DNA from: JADLAT01 sp964348795
Lineage (GTDB): Bacteria; Pseudomonadota; Alphaproteobacteria; Micavibrionales; Micavibrionaceae
Assembly: GCA_964348795.1 (NCBI GenBank)
Contig: CAYGDY010000025.1
Location: 1 to 6,991 of the forward strand
Length of the DNA stretch: 6,991 nt
Reading direction: 5' to 3'
Shown here: positions 1 through 5,211 of the stretch, piece after piece
Layout: each line of letters starts with the position of its first letter
Position numbering within the stretch: the first letter of the stretch is position 1
Notes under the pieces: model-generated
Seen by the model: the letters and a program-made list of their open reading frames with translations, nothing else
What the model was told of the DNA's origin: nothing
Database searches by the model: none
Program-made: the position numbers and the translations under genes

Positions 1-2
1 TC

Positions 3-132
3 CGTCATCCCGTTGGCATTTTGCGAAGCAAAATTCGCACGAACGGGATCCAGAACAAAGAGAGCCGCTTTAACGGCTCACCTTATGGCCCCCCGCACTC
101 TCAGCCTGCTCACGCAAGCGGCGGGGGTGACG
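3..132. repeat. Composite palindromic intergenic repeat
   Basis: The stretch opens with CGTCATCCCG and closes with CGGGGGTGACG, which are near inverse complements, so the whole piece can fold on itself. Three hairpins nest inside it. Bases 9-47 pair CCCGTT with AACGGG and ATTTTGC with GCAAAAT. Bases 62-79 pair GAGCCG with CGGCTC. Bases 90-127 pair CCCCCGC with GCGGGGG. The CATCCCG...CGGGATCCAG signature is a common dispersed palindrome in alphaproteobacterial intergenic DNA (family knowledge, recalled). Open frames across it look like chance. It probably marks the left edge of the toxin-antitoxin locus. Confidence 0.6.
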
Positions 133-176
133 ATGTATCTTGTCTCATTCTTATTTGGAATGATCCTATTTTTTTC

Positions 177-204
177 TTGCCTTTTTATATACATTGTATA
201 TACT
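177..204 (+). promoter_or_regulatory. Promoter and palindromic operator of the toxin-antitoxin operon
   Basis: A candidate -35 (TTGCCT, 177-182) and -10 (TATACT, 199-204) are separated by 16 nt. Overlapping the spacer and -10 is a perfect 17-bp palindrome, TATATACA-T-TGTATATA (186-202). Ribbon-helix-helix antitoxins repress their own operons by binding palindromes at the promoter, so this is the probable operator. The hexamers and palindrome are seen directly; binding is inferred. The site lies 40 nt upstream of the antitoxin start, and no other promoter-like pair is obvious nearby. Confidence 0.6.
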
Positions 205-241
205 AAAACTATATCAACACGACCGTCACAGGACCATCACA

Positions 242-499
242 ATGACACAGGTAAACATACGCATCAAAGACGATGACCTTGAAATCATAAAGCGGGCGGC
301 GCAGATCACACAACGCTCCTTTTCCAGTTTCATGATTGCTGAAGCCAAAGCAACAGCAGAACGGGTCATCGAAGACAGCGCCAAAACACAATTGAAAGGC
401 ATAGAATGGCACCACTTCATGAACCGTCTGGATCAAAAACCGCAAAGGCTCGAAAATCTGGCAAAACTCCTGAGACAAAAACCAGTCTGGGACGATTAA
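242..499 (+). CDS. DUF1778 (TacA-like) ribbon-helix-helix antitoxin
   Basis: This 85-residue protein is the antitoxin of a type II toxin-antitoxin pair; it binds the acetyltransferase toxin encoded next to it and represses the shared promoter. The N-terminus has the ribbon-helix-helix pattern: a beta strand (VNIRI, 4-8), helix A (about 11-23) and helix B (about 25-43, RSFSSFMIAEAKATAERVI). The C-terminal half, ending LRQKPVWDD, corresponds to the toxin-wrapping tail of the family, which often ends in a similar Pro-Trp motif. I chose ATG 242 because AGGA (230-233) lies 8 nt upstream and the product then begins at the ribbon-helix-helix strand. An in-frame ATG at 194 falls inside the operator palindrome and adds 16 unrelated residues. 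The 3' end overlaps the toxin frame, implying translational coupling. Family assignment is strong; the cognate DNA site is inferred. Confidence 0.9.
   Translation: MTQVNIRIKDDDLEIIKRAAQITQRSFSSFMIAEAKATAERVIEDSAKTQLKGIEWHHFMNRLDQKPQRLENLAKLLRQKPVWDD
395..408 (+). promoter_or_regulatory. Internal Shine-Dalgarno and ATG for the toxin
   Basis: GAAAGG (394-399) lies 6 nt before ATG 406, all inside the antitoxin gene. The pair decides the toxin start, because the toxin frame has no other ATG, GTG or TTG upstream of its conserved N-terminus. The rival is a CTG at 487 with a poor TGAGA (471-475) upstream. Seen directly; use in vivo is inferred. Confidence 0.5.
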
Positions 500-987
500 C
501 GGCACCAGAATCCATAAACGACAATCATGATGTTTCTGGTTTTTGTTCCGGCGAACCTTCTTTGGATCGCTGGCTCGCCCATCGGGCTTATAAAAATCAT
601 AAAAAAGACTTCAGCCGTGTCTTTGTCGTCTGCACAGAACAAAATCGTGTGGTGGCCTATTACGCCCTATCCTCTTATGCCATAGAACGCAAAGCCCTGC
701 CGAATTTAGAGGACAGCCCCGACCCTATTCCCGCCGTGTTACTGGGCCGTCTTGCCGTTGACAGCGCTTTCCAAAAAAACGGACTGGGTTCAAGCCTTGT
801 GCAAGATGCCCTTTTACGGATTTTGTCTGCAAAACAAAATATTGGCATAAAAGCAATCATCGTCCATGCCCTGAATGACAAAGCCGCCAAATTTTATAAA
901 ACTCTGGGTTTTGAAGATCTTGGCCGAGCAAGGCTTGAGCTGTTCATTACCGTGGCAGATCTCGAAGAAACCTTTGCAAATCTGTAG
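406..987 (+). CDS. GNAT-family (TacT-like) acetyltransferase toxin
   Basis: This is the toxin of the pair. Characterised TacT/AtaT relatives use acetyl-CoA to acetylate the amino acid carried on charged tRNAs and so stop translation. From ATG 406 the product has 193 residues. The GNAT motif A runs from LLGRLAV (112-118) into the acetyl-CoA pyrophosphate loop QKNGLG (123-128). Motif B includes FYKTLGF (163-169), whose Tyr164 matches the family's catalytic tyrosine. The conserved family N-terminus (LTAPESI...DVSGFCSGEPSLDRWL) begins only at residue 31. The first 27-30 residues are basic and are read from the antitoxin gene in another frame. Starting at CTG 487 would give 166 residues, the usual family length. 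The gene overlaps the antitoxin by 94 nt (or 13 nt from CTG) and ends 6 bp from the convergent trpS stop. Family is certain, the tRNA target unknown, the start uncertain. Confidence 0.88.
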   Translation: MAPLHEPSGSKTAKARKSGKTPETKTSLGRLTAPESINDNHDVSGFCSGEPSLDRWLAHRAYKNHKKDFSRVFVVCTEQNRVVAYYALSSYAIERKALPNLEDSPDPIPAVLLGRLAVDSAFQKNGLGSSLVQDALLRILSAKQNIGIKAIIVHALNDKAAKFYKTLGFEDLGRARLELFITVADLEETFANL

Positions 988-993
988 AGATTT

Positions 994-1998
994 TTACCCC
1001 CAAAACCCCATAAGGTTTTTGACCTCAGATAAGGTTTTTTCCGCCAGCGCACCGGCTGTTTCATTCCCTGCCCGCAAAATCCGGTCAATTTCGCCCGTGT
1101 CGGCCAACAACCCCTTCATCCGCGCCGTGATGGGGCCCAGCTTTTCCACCGCCAGATCCGTCAACGCCTGCTTGAACACGCCCGTTTGCTGGCCACCGAA
1201 CTGCGCCAAAACACGCTCCATCGGCACCTCTGCCAGCGCGCTGTAAATCGTAAACAGGTTCCGCACCTCTGGCCGCCCCTCAAACCCGCCTGCGTCCGCC
1301 GGCAAAGCGGGGTGGGAATCGGTCGTGGCCTTTTTGATTTTTTTGGCAATCGTGTCGGCATCGTCGGTCAGATTAATCCGCGTCATATCGCTGTCATCAG
1401 ATTTACTCATCTTTTTCGTGCCATCGCGCAAGCTCATCACCCGCGTGCCTGCGCCCATAATATAGGGCTCGGGCTGGGGGAAGAAGTCCACGCCATAACG
1501 GGTGTTGAACGTGGCGGCAATGTCGCGGGACAGCTCCAGATGCTGTTTCTGGTCCTCCCCCACTGGCACATGCGTGGCCTTATACAGCAAGATATCCGCC
1601 GCCATCAACACGGGATAGGCAAACAGCCCCAGCCCCGCGCGCTCCGCATTTTTGCCCGCCTTGTCCTTGAACTGCGTCATGCGCTCCAGCTTGCCCATCT
1701 GGGTCATGGTGGCCAAAAGCCACATCAGCTCCGCATGCGCGGGGATCGCCGATTGCACAAAAATCGCCGATTGCTTCGGGTCAATCCCGCCCGCGATATA
1801 GGCCGCCGCAATCTCCCGCGTGGCCTGTTTGAGGCTTGCAGGCTCATAGCCTTGCGTAATCGCGTGCAAATCCGCCACCATATACAGGTTTTCCGCCTCC
1901 GGCGTGTCCTGCAACGTCACCCAGTTCTTCAGCGCGCCGAGGTAATTGCCCAGATGCAACGCACTGGTGGGTTGCATGCCTGATAAAATCCGTTTCAT
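994..1998 (-). CDS. trpS: Tryptophan--tRNA ligase
   Basis: This cytoplasmic class Ic aminoacyl-tRNA synthetase activates tryptophan with ATP and charges tRNA-Trp. The 334-residue product has normal length for bacterial TrpRS. The HIGH-equivalent motif reads SALHLGN (12-18) after the N-terminal strand RILSGMQPT. The Trp/ATP pocket shows LFAYPVLMAADILLY (125-139) and VPVGEDQKQHLE (144-155). The KMSKS loop is intact at 196-200. ATG at 1998 is preceded by AAAGGA (2013-2008 on the complement) with 9-nt spacing. The left repeat of the accessory island begins 3 bp beyond that ribosome site, so the original upstream region has been displaced. In alphaproteobacteria trpS often follows murJ directly; here about 1.55 kb separates the start of trpS from the end of murJ. 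It converges on the toxin gene with a 6-bp gap. Confidence 0.98.
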   Translation of the reverse strand: MKRILSGMQPTSALHLGNYLGALKNWVTLQDTPEAENLYMVADLHAITQGYEPASLKQATREIAAAYIAGGIDPKQSAIFVQSAIPAHAELMWLLATMTQMGKLERMTQFKDKAGKNAERAGLGLFAYPVLMAADILLYKATHVPVGEDQKQHLELSRDIAATFNTRYGVDFFPQPEPYIMGAGTRVMSLRDGTKKMSKSDDSDMTRINLTDDADTIAKKIKKATTDSHPALPADAGGFEGRPEVRNLFTIYSALAEVPMERVLAQFGGQQTGVFKQALTDLAVEKLGPITARMKGLLADTGEIDRILRAGNETAGALAEKTLSEVKNLMGFWG

Positions 1999-2015
1999 TG
2001 TTTTGTTTCCTTTAA

Positions 2016-2046
2016 TTCAACACAAAGCACGCGAAGCACTCAAAGC
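2016..2046 (+). repeat. Left terminal repeat of the island (cassette 1, left)
   Basis: This 31-bp sequence has core AACACAAAGCACGCGAAGCAC and matches the inverse complement of 3425-3455 at 30 of 31 positions. It sits between the trpS ribosome site and the stop codon of the GxxExxY gene (6-bp gap). Similar CACAAAGC-type repeats are, as I recall, widespread in bacterial intergenic DNA. Confidence 0.85.
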
Positions 2047-2052
2047 AAAACC

Positions 2053-2436
2053 TCATGACATCACCATCCGCTTGATCCCGTCCTTCAGGAGCTTCACGTT
2101 AAAGTTCATGAGAAGCCCGAGTGGTTTTTTCGAGAGCTTGAGATAGGTATATAATTGTGCCTCATGCACAGGCAACACTTTTTCAACGGCTTTGAGTTCT
2201 ATGATGATGCTATCGTTGACCAGCATATCAAGCCGCAATCCCGCATCGAGCGAAATATCTTCAAAAAATATGGGCAGGAGTTTTTGTTTTTCGACGTGAA
2301 AGCCTTCCTTTACCAATAAATGCCCCAAACATTCTTCATAAACCTTTTCTATCAATCCAGGCCCCAAAACATTATGAACCCTGATTGCACATCCGATGAT
2401 ACGGTTTGAAATCTCATTTTCTTTTTCAAGGTTCAT
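2053..2436 (-). CDS. GxxExxY protein (PD-(D/E)XK nuclease-like)
   Basis: This 127-residue protein matches the GxxExxY family (TIGR04256, related to PDDEXK_3). The naming motif is G27-L-I-E30-K-V-Y33 inside LGPGLIEKVYEECL (24-37). A nuclease-like core follows: Asp70 in LRLDMLV and Glu80-Leu-Lys82 in IIIELKAVE, spaced as in the PD-(D/E)XK fold. Gln94 and Tyr98 lie in QLYTYLKL, then GLLMNFNV (107-114). The family's function is not established; a DNA nuclease role is inference from the fold. Length is typical, so it looks intact. ATG 2436 has AAAGG (2447-2443, complement) 6 nt upstream, at the very edge of the right-hand repeat. The gene nearly fills its unit: 6 bp separate the stop from the left repeat and 10 bp the start from the right one. 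It is AT-richer than trpS. Confidence 0.9.
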   Translation of the reverse strand: MNLEKENEISNRIIGCAIRVHNVLGPGLIEKVYEECLGHLLVKEGFHVEKQKLLPIFFEDISLDAGLRLDMLVNDSIIIELKAVEKVLPVHEAQLYTYLKLSKKPLGLLMNFNVKLLKDGIKRMVMS

Positions 2437-2446
2437 GAAGGGCCTT

Positions 2447-2467
2447 TCTGTGTGCTTTGCGTTGGAA
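2447..2467 (-). repeat. Repeat copy, right boundary of cassette 1
   Basis: This is an inverse-complement copy of the CACAAAGCAC repeat family. Read on the - strand it begins TTCCAACGCAAAGCAC and lacks the central CGCGAAGCAC portion. It lies directly upstream of the GxxExxY ribosome site and faces the copy at 2016-2046. Confidence 0.75.
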
Positions 2468-2485
2468 TAATATCTGAAAAAGTTT

Positions 2486-2514
2486 CAAACACAAAGCACG
2501 CGAAGCACACGGAG
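2486..2514 (+). repeat. Repeat copy, left boundary of degenerate cassette 2
   Basis: A forward copy containing ACAAAGCACGCGAAGCACAC followed by GGAG. It is near-identical to 2661-2689, and the remnant of a gene tail follows 14 bp later. Confidence 0.8.
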
Positions 2515-2528
2515 AATTCCATCGCCCT

Positions 2529-2591
2529 TCAAGAGGGAAAAAGCACGGTTTGAATTGTGTCTTCAATGTCTTTGATGATTTTTCCTCTGGA
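2529..2591 (-). pseudogene. Remnant 3' end of a gene like the one at 2704-3408
   Basis: On the - strand, 2578-2529 encodes the same last residues as the neighbouring membrane protein (IKDIEDTIQTVLFPS and stop). Further upstream the frame changes to unrelated residues (SFYSRGK) and meets a stop a few codons later, and no start codon or ribosome site is present. It is either a truncated duplicate of the neighbour or the end of a different lost gene that shared its tail. It cannot be a working gene. It sits between a forward and a reverse boundary repeat, the same arrangement as the intact units. Confidence 0.75.
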
Positions 2592-2611
2592 GTAAAAACT
2601 TTAGGCTTCCC

Positions 2612-2641
2612 CTTCGCGTGCTCTGTGTGCTTTGCGTTGAA
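2612..2641 (-). repeat. Repeat copy, right boundary of degenerate cassette 2
   Basis: An inverse-complement copy; on the - strand it begins TTCAACGCAAAGCACACAGA and then GCACGCGAAG. It faces the forward copy at 2486-2514 and encloses only about 97 bp, consistent with a unit whose gene was mostly deleted. Confidence 0.75.
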
Positions 2642-2753
2642 ATAATATCTGAAAAAGTTTTAAACGCAAAGCACGCGAAGCACACGGAGAATTCTATCCC
2701 ACTTCAAGAGGGAAAAAGCACGGTTTGAATTGTGTCTTCAATGTCTTTGATGA
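2622..2753. repeat. Direct repeat, copy 2 (132 bp)
   Basis: Second copy of the 132-bp direct repeat (first at 2447-2578). Its right part, 2704-2753, is the real 3' end of the membrane-protein gene, so the first copy carries a duplicate of coding sequence. Confidence 0.92.
2661..2689 (+). repeat. Repeat copy, left boundary of cassette 3
   Basis: A forward copy, AACGCAAAGCACGCGAAGCA followed by CACGGAG, that pairs in inverted orientation with 3425-3455. It ends 14 bp before the stop codon of the membrane-protein gene. Confidence 0.8.
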
Positions 2754-3408
2754 GAGGGGTGATTTTCTCATTTTCTGTTTCAAAAGCTTTAAACGCGTGA
2801 TCTGTATTAGAGTGAAGTGCATGACTTGATCTAAGACTCATTTCTTGAGAAACCCATGCCTGCCAGATATAATTATCTACCTTGCAAAATTTCTCTTTAA
2901 TTTCAGGCTGTAAGAAAATTTTGTTGTTTTCAAAATAAGTATGAAAATTGAAAAATGCCTCATACGCTGTATTCGTAGCTCTAAAACTCATGACCTTTGC
3001 GAAAGCATAAACTTTATCTGTTTCATTATCAAAAAAAATCGTTTCGTCTTCAGTAAAAGAGTTTCTTTTAAGACACTGTTTCAATTCATCCGAAGACATC
3101 GCAGAAAAATTAGGAACATTTTGATAAGCATAAATCGCCGTTTTGAGTTTCGCATGTGCCTGAACAAGTTTGACCCAACACTCAGAAAGCACTTCATGTT
3201 CCCTGTCATGCCATTTGACTTTTCGTGTCAGTAGCACATCAAATTCATGTAGTTTTTGTACCTTGAAGGCTTCAAAATTTTTGGAAAACCTATTTTCAAT
3301 CCATTTTTTACCAAAAAACGGCACAAACACGGTGAGTACAGTTGCAAGCCCTCCACTCAAAACAACAGAAACAAGAAACTTCAGAATTTCCGGATAATAT
3401 GCATCCAC
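2704..3408 (-). CDS. Unrecognised N-terminally membrane-anchored protein
   Basis: I do not recognise a named function. The 234-residue product has one clear hydrophobic segment near its start (about 9-32, LVSVVLSGGLATVLTVFVPF). A basic stretch (KKWIENRFSK, 34-43) and a long, mostly helical, charged cytoplasmic region follow. The part around 50-92 (QKLHEF...KWHDREHEVLSECWVKLVQAHAKL) resembles a common family of uncharacterised proteins with one membrane anchor and a helical body; that is recalled similarity only. No catalytic motif is visible. The start is GTG 3408, supported by a strong AGGAG (3420-3416, complement) 7 nt upstream; the nearby ATG at 3404 is out of frame. The gene fills the third repeat-bounded unit, is strongly AT-rich beside murJ, and has its last 15 codons duplicated at 2529-2578. 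Its place in an accessory island fits a defence or stress role, but nothing here shows it. Confidence 0.75.
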   Translation of the reverse strand: MDAYYPEILKFLVSVVLSGGLATVLTVFVPFFGKKWIENRFSKNFEAFKVQKLHEFDVLLTRKVKWHDREHEVLSECWVKLVQAHAKLKTAIYAYQNVPNFSAMSSDELKQCLKRNSFTEDETIFFDNETDKVYAFAKVMSFRATNTAYEAFFNFHTYFENNKIFLQPEIKEKFCKVDNYIWQAWVSQEMSLRSSHALHSNTDHAFKAFETENEKITPLIKDIEDTIQTVLFPS

Positions 3409-3424
3409 CTTATCACTCCTTAAC

Positions 3425-3455
3425 GCTTTGTGTGCTTCGCGTGCTTTGTGTTGAA
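3425..3455 (-). repeat. Right terminal repeat of the island (cassette 3, right)
   Basis: This 31-bp copy is the inverse complement of 2016-2046 with a single mismatch. It lies 4 bp beyond the AGGAG ribosome site of the membrane-protein gene. The following bases (AAAATCTCTAAAAC) loosely resemble the linkers found between the other units. Confidence 0.85.
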
Positions 3456-3490
3456 AAAATCTCTAAAACCCCAACAACACCTTAATTTCT

Positions 3491-3519
3491 AACACAGAGA
3501 ACACAAAGCACTCAAAGGA
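3491..3519 (+). repeat. Divergent outlying repeat copy downstream of murJ
   Basis: AACACAGAGAACACAAAGCA followed by CTCAAAGGA is a forward, degenerate member of the same family. It lies in the 94-bp gap between the island's right repeat and the murJ stop. It may be the left boundary of a further lost unit or an older insertion point. Confidence 0.6.
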
Positions 3520-3549
3520 TTCCCGTTTCGAGGGCTTTGTATGAAAACT

Positions 3550-5094
3550 CTACCCCCGTGCCAAATATTTTTTGATGACACTGAGGCGTAACGCGCCTGT
3601 GAAATGCGCGGCGATGCCGTAAGTCAGAAGTCCTGTGGCGACCAAAACGCTGAGCGTCATATACTTCCAAAATGGTACGGTGTAGCTGGCCGCACCGAAA
3701 TACTGCGACAGGGCCCAGACACTGCCCGCCATGATGACACTGGACAGCACAATGCGGGGCACGGCGCGTTTGAAGGCCTCATCAAACCCCAAGGCAGGGT
3801 GGCTCTTCAAGGGCCGCGCCAGCAACGCCACCTGCAACCATCCCACAAGCCCCGTGGCAATGGCAATCCCCGCGACCCCGACAAACGGAATCAGACTCAG
3901 CGCAATCGCGATATTGGTGAGCGTACACACCACAGCCACCTTCACCGGCGTTTTCGTATCCTGCTGGGACCAGAACGCCGTGGAAAACACCTTCACGGCA
4001 ATATAGGCCGGCAGGCCGATGCAATAGCCCTGAAGCACAAACGCCGTAGCCTGCGCCGCCTCCACAGAAAACGCGCCCCGCTGGAACAGGACAAACATAA
4101 TCGGCTTGGCCAGTACGATCAGCCCCACAGCCGCAGGCAGACCGAGAAACAACGTGACCTCAAGCGCGCGGTTAAACAGCTCCCGCGTCTGCACCAGATC
4201 CTTGGCCGCCACAGCCTTGGACAGCATGGGCAACAGCGCCGTGCCGACCGCAATCCCCACCGTACTTAACGGGAGCTGGTTCAAGCGGTCTGCATAATAC
4301 AGATATGAAATCGCGCCCGTGGGCAGGAAGGAGCCGATAATCATATCGGCAAACAGATTGATCTGGACCACGCCCGCGCCCAAAACGCCCGGCCCCATCA
4401 GGCGGAAGAGACGCTTGATACGCGCGTCAAATCGCGGACGGGTCAGGCGCAATTCAATCTTTTCGTGCCGTATGTACCAGTACAGCATGCCGAACTGTAA
4501 AATACCGGCCACCAGCACCCCGACCGCCAGCGCATGCGCCGCGCTGGGAAACATCCACGCCACGGCCATCAATCCGATCAGGGCCAGATTAAACAGGATC
4601 GGCGCGCCCGCAAACGGGGCAAAACGCCCATGCGCGCACAAAACGCCGCCCATGAGCGCGGAAATCGACATCATCAGGAGATACGGGAAGGTAATGCGGG
4701 ACAACGTCACCGCCATATCAAAACGCTCCGTATCTCCGTGAGAAAATCCGGGCGCAATCAGAGCAATCACGAGCGGCATAAATGCGATCATAAAAATCGT
4801 AAAAACCAGCAAGCCCCAGAACAGTATCACCATCGCATTGCCGGCAAAATCATCGGCGGCCTTCCGGCCTTCTTTTTCGAGTGCCTCGGAATACAGCGGC
4901 ACGAACGAAACGCTGAACGCACCCTCCGCCGTCACCCGCCGGAAAAAATTGGGGAGCTTGAGAGCCACAAAGAAGGCATCGGCTATCGGGCCCGCGCCCA
5001 GCACAGCCGCCGTCATAATATCACGGGCAAATCCGGCCAGCCGCGAGAGCGCCGTCATCCCCGCCACCGTCATCATGGCTTTGAAGAGTTTCAT
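3550..5094 (-). CDS. murJ: Lipid II flippase MurJ
   Basis: MurJ is an inner-membrane flippase of the MOP superfamily that moves lipid II to the periplasmic face for peptidoglycan synthesis. The product is 514 residues, normal for the family, and hydrophobic throughout. The N-terminus reads MKLFKAMMTVAGMTALSRLAGFAR in two parts: Arg18 and Arg24 are present, with Asp39 in IADAFFVAL and Arg52/Glu57 in NFFRRVTAEGAFS. Arg270 lies in YYADRLNQLPLSTVGIAVGT (267-286). These occupy the same positions as the essential charged residues of the Escherichia coli protein. I chose ATG 5094 because homologues start there; the frame stays open to 5265, but that extension is repeat-derived. The ribosome site is weak (AAGAAA, about 8 nt upstream on the complement). 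In many alphaproteobacteria trpS follows directly; here the repeat island intervenes. The lipoprotein operon is transcribed divergently. Confidence 0.97.
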   Translation of the reverse strand: MKLFKAMMTVAGMTALSRLAGFARDIMTAAVLGAGPIADAFFVALKLPNFFRRVTAEGAFSVSFVPLYSEALEKEGRKAADDFAGNAMVILFWGLLVFTIFMIAFMPLVIALIAPGFSHGDTERFDMAVTLSRITFPYLLMMSISALMGGVLCAHGRFAPFAGAPILFNLALIGLMAVAWMFPSAAHALAVGVLVAGILQFGMLYWYIRHEKIELRLTRPRFDARIKRLFRLMGPGVLGAGVVQINLFADMIIGSFLPTGAISYLYYADRLNQLPLSTVGIAVGTALLPMLSKAVAAKDLVQTRELFNRALEVTLFLGLPAAVGLIVLAKPIMFVLFQRGAFSVEAAQATAFVLQGYCIGLPAYIAVKVFSTAFWSQQDTKTPVKVAVVCTLTNIAIALSLIPFVGVAGIAIATGLVGWLQVALLARPLKSHPALGFDEAFKRAVPRIVLSSVIMAGSVWALSQYFGAASYTVPFWKYMTLSVLVATGLLTYGIAAHFTGALRLSVIKKYLARG

Positions 5095-5178
5095 GGCTTT
5101 TCTTGTACCGCCCCCCGCCCATGAAGTCGAGAGGGAATCTCTTTCCTCCCCATGCCTTGTCATCCCTACACCTCCCCT

Positions 5179-5205
5179 GTCATTCCTCCGAAAGCAGGAA
5201 ACTGG
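5179..5205. repeat. GTCATTCC-type palindromic repeat
   Basis: GTCATTCCTCCGAAAGCAGG followed by AAACTGG is a degenerate copy of the GTCATTCCCGCGAAAGCGGGAA-type palindrome; TTCCT (5184-5188) pairs with AGGAA. It lies between murJ and the lipoprotein operon. Read on the - strand it produces the false N-terminal extension of murJ. Confidence 0.6.
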
Positions 5206-5211
5206 AAAAAA

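Larger units (their letters stand above)
2447..2578. repeat. Direct repeat, copy 1 (132 bp)
   Basis: Bases 2447-2578 and 2622-2753 align without gaps at a 175-bp offset with 6 mismatches (about 95% identity). The copy spans the right boundary of one unit, the linker, the left boundary of the next, and the 3' tail of a gene. This looks like a recent duplication or unequal recombination between repeat-bounded units. Confidence 0.92.
2016..3455. mobile_element. Candidate repeat-bounded accessory island between murJ and trpS
   Basis: The 1440-bp block is bounded by a 31-bp inverted repeat pair with one mismatch. Two further boundaries inside divide it into three units: 2016-2467, 2486-2641 and 2661-3455. 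Each unit has a forward repeat on its left and a reverse repeat on its right. Units 1 and 3 hold one intact gene that nearly fills the space; unit 2 holds a remnant. The linkers between units (2468-2485 and 2642-2660) are almost identical. The island splits the usual murJ-trpS pair and is visibly AT-richer than either. No transposase or integrase is present, so movement would need enzymes in trans or homologous recombination. Mobility is inferred. Confidence 0.45.

Noticed and set aside
194..241. Upstream in-frame ATG for the antitoxin
   Set aside because: It lies within the operator palindrome and -10 region and has no ribosome site, whereas ATG 242 does.
13..276. Open frames across the left repeat, including one with a hydrophobic stretch
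   Set aside because: They start in a palindromic repeat, run through the promoter region into the antitoxin gene, and have no ribosome site; the hydrophobic stretch comes from T-rich promoter DNA.
1001..1020. Terminator hairpin between the toxin and trpS
   Set aside because: AAAACC/GGTTTT is a weak 6-bp stem inside the trpS coding end, and its T-run is part of the stem.
1186..1983. Long + strand open frame opposite trpS
   Set aside because: It is fully antisense to a clear trpS gene. The product is rich in Arg, His and Gln, as expected of a shadow frame in GC-rich DNA, and it has no recognisable domain.
2016..3455. Insertion sequence or integron
   Set aside because: No transposase or integrase is encoded, no short target duplication was recognised at the ends, and the repeats do not look like attC sites. 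A non-autonomous or recombination-driven element remains possible.
2016..3519. CRISPR array
   Set aside because: Repeats occur in both orientations, vary in length, and are separated by whole genes or near-identical linkers, not by regular unique spacers. No cas gene is present.
3604..5124. Several + strand open frames opposite murJ
   Set aside because: Their products are low-complexity Arg/His/Gln-rich shadows of the murJ codons, with no ribosome sites or family signatures.
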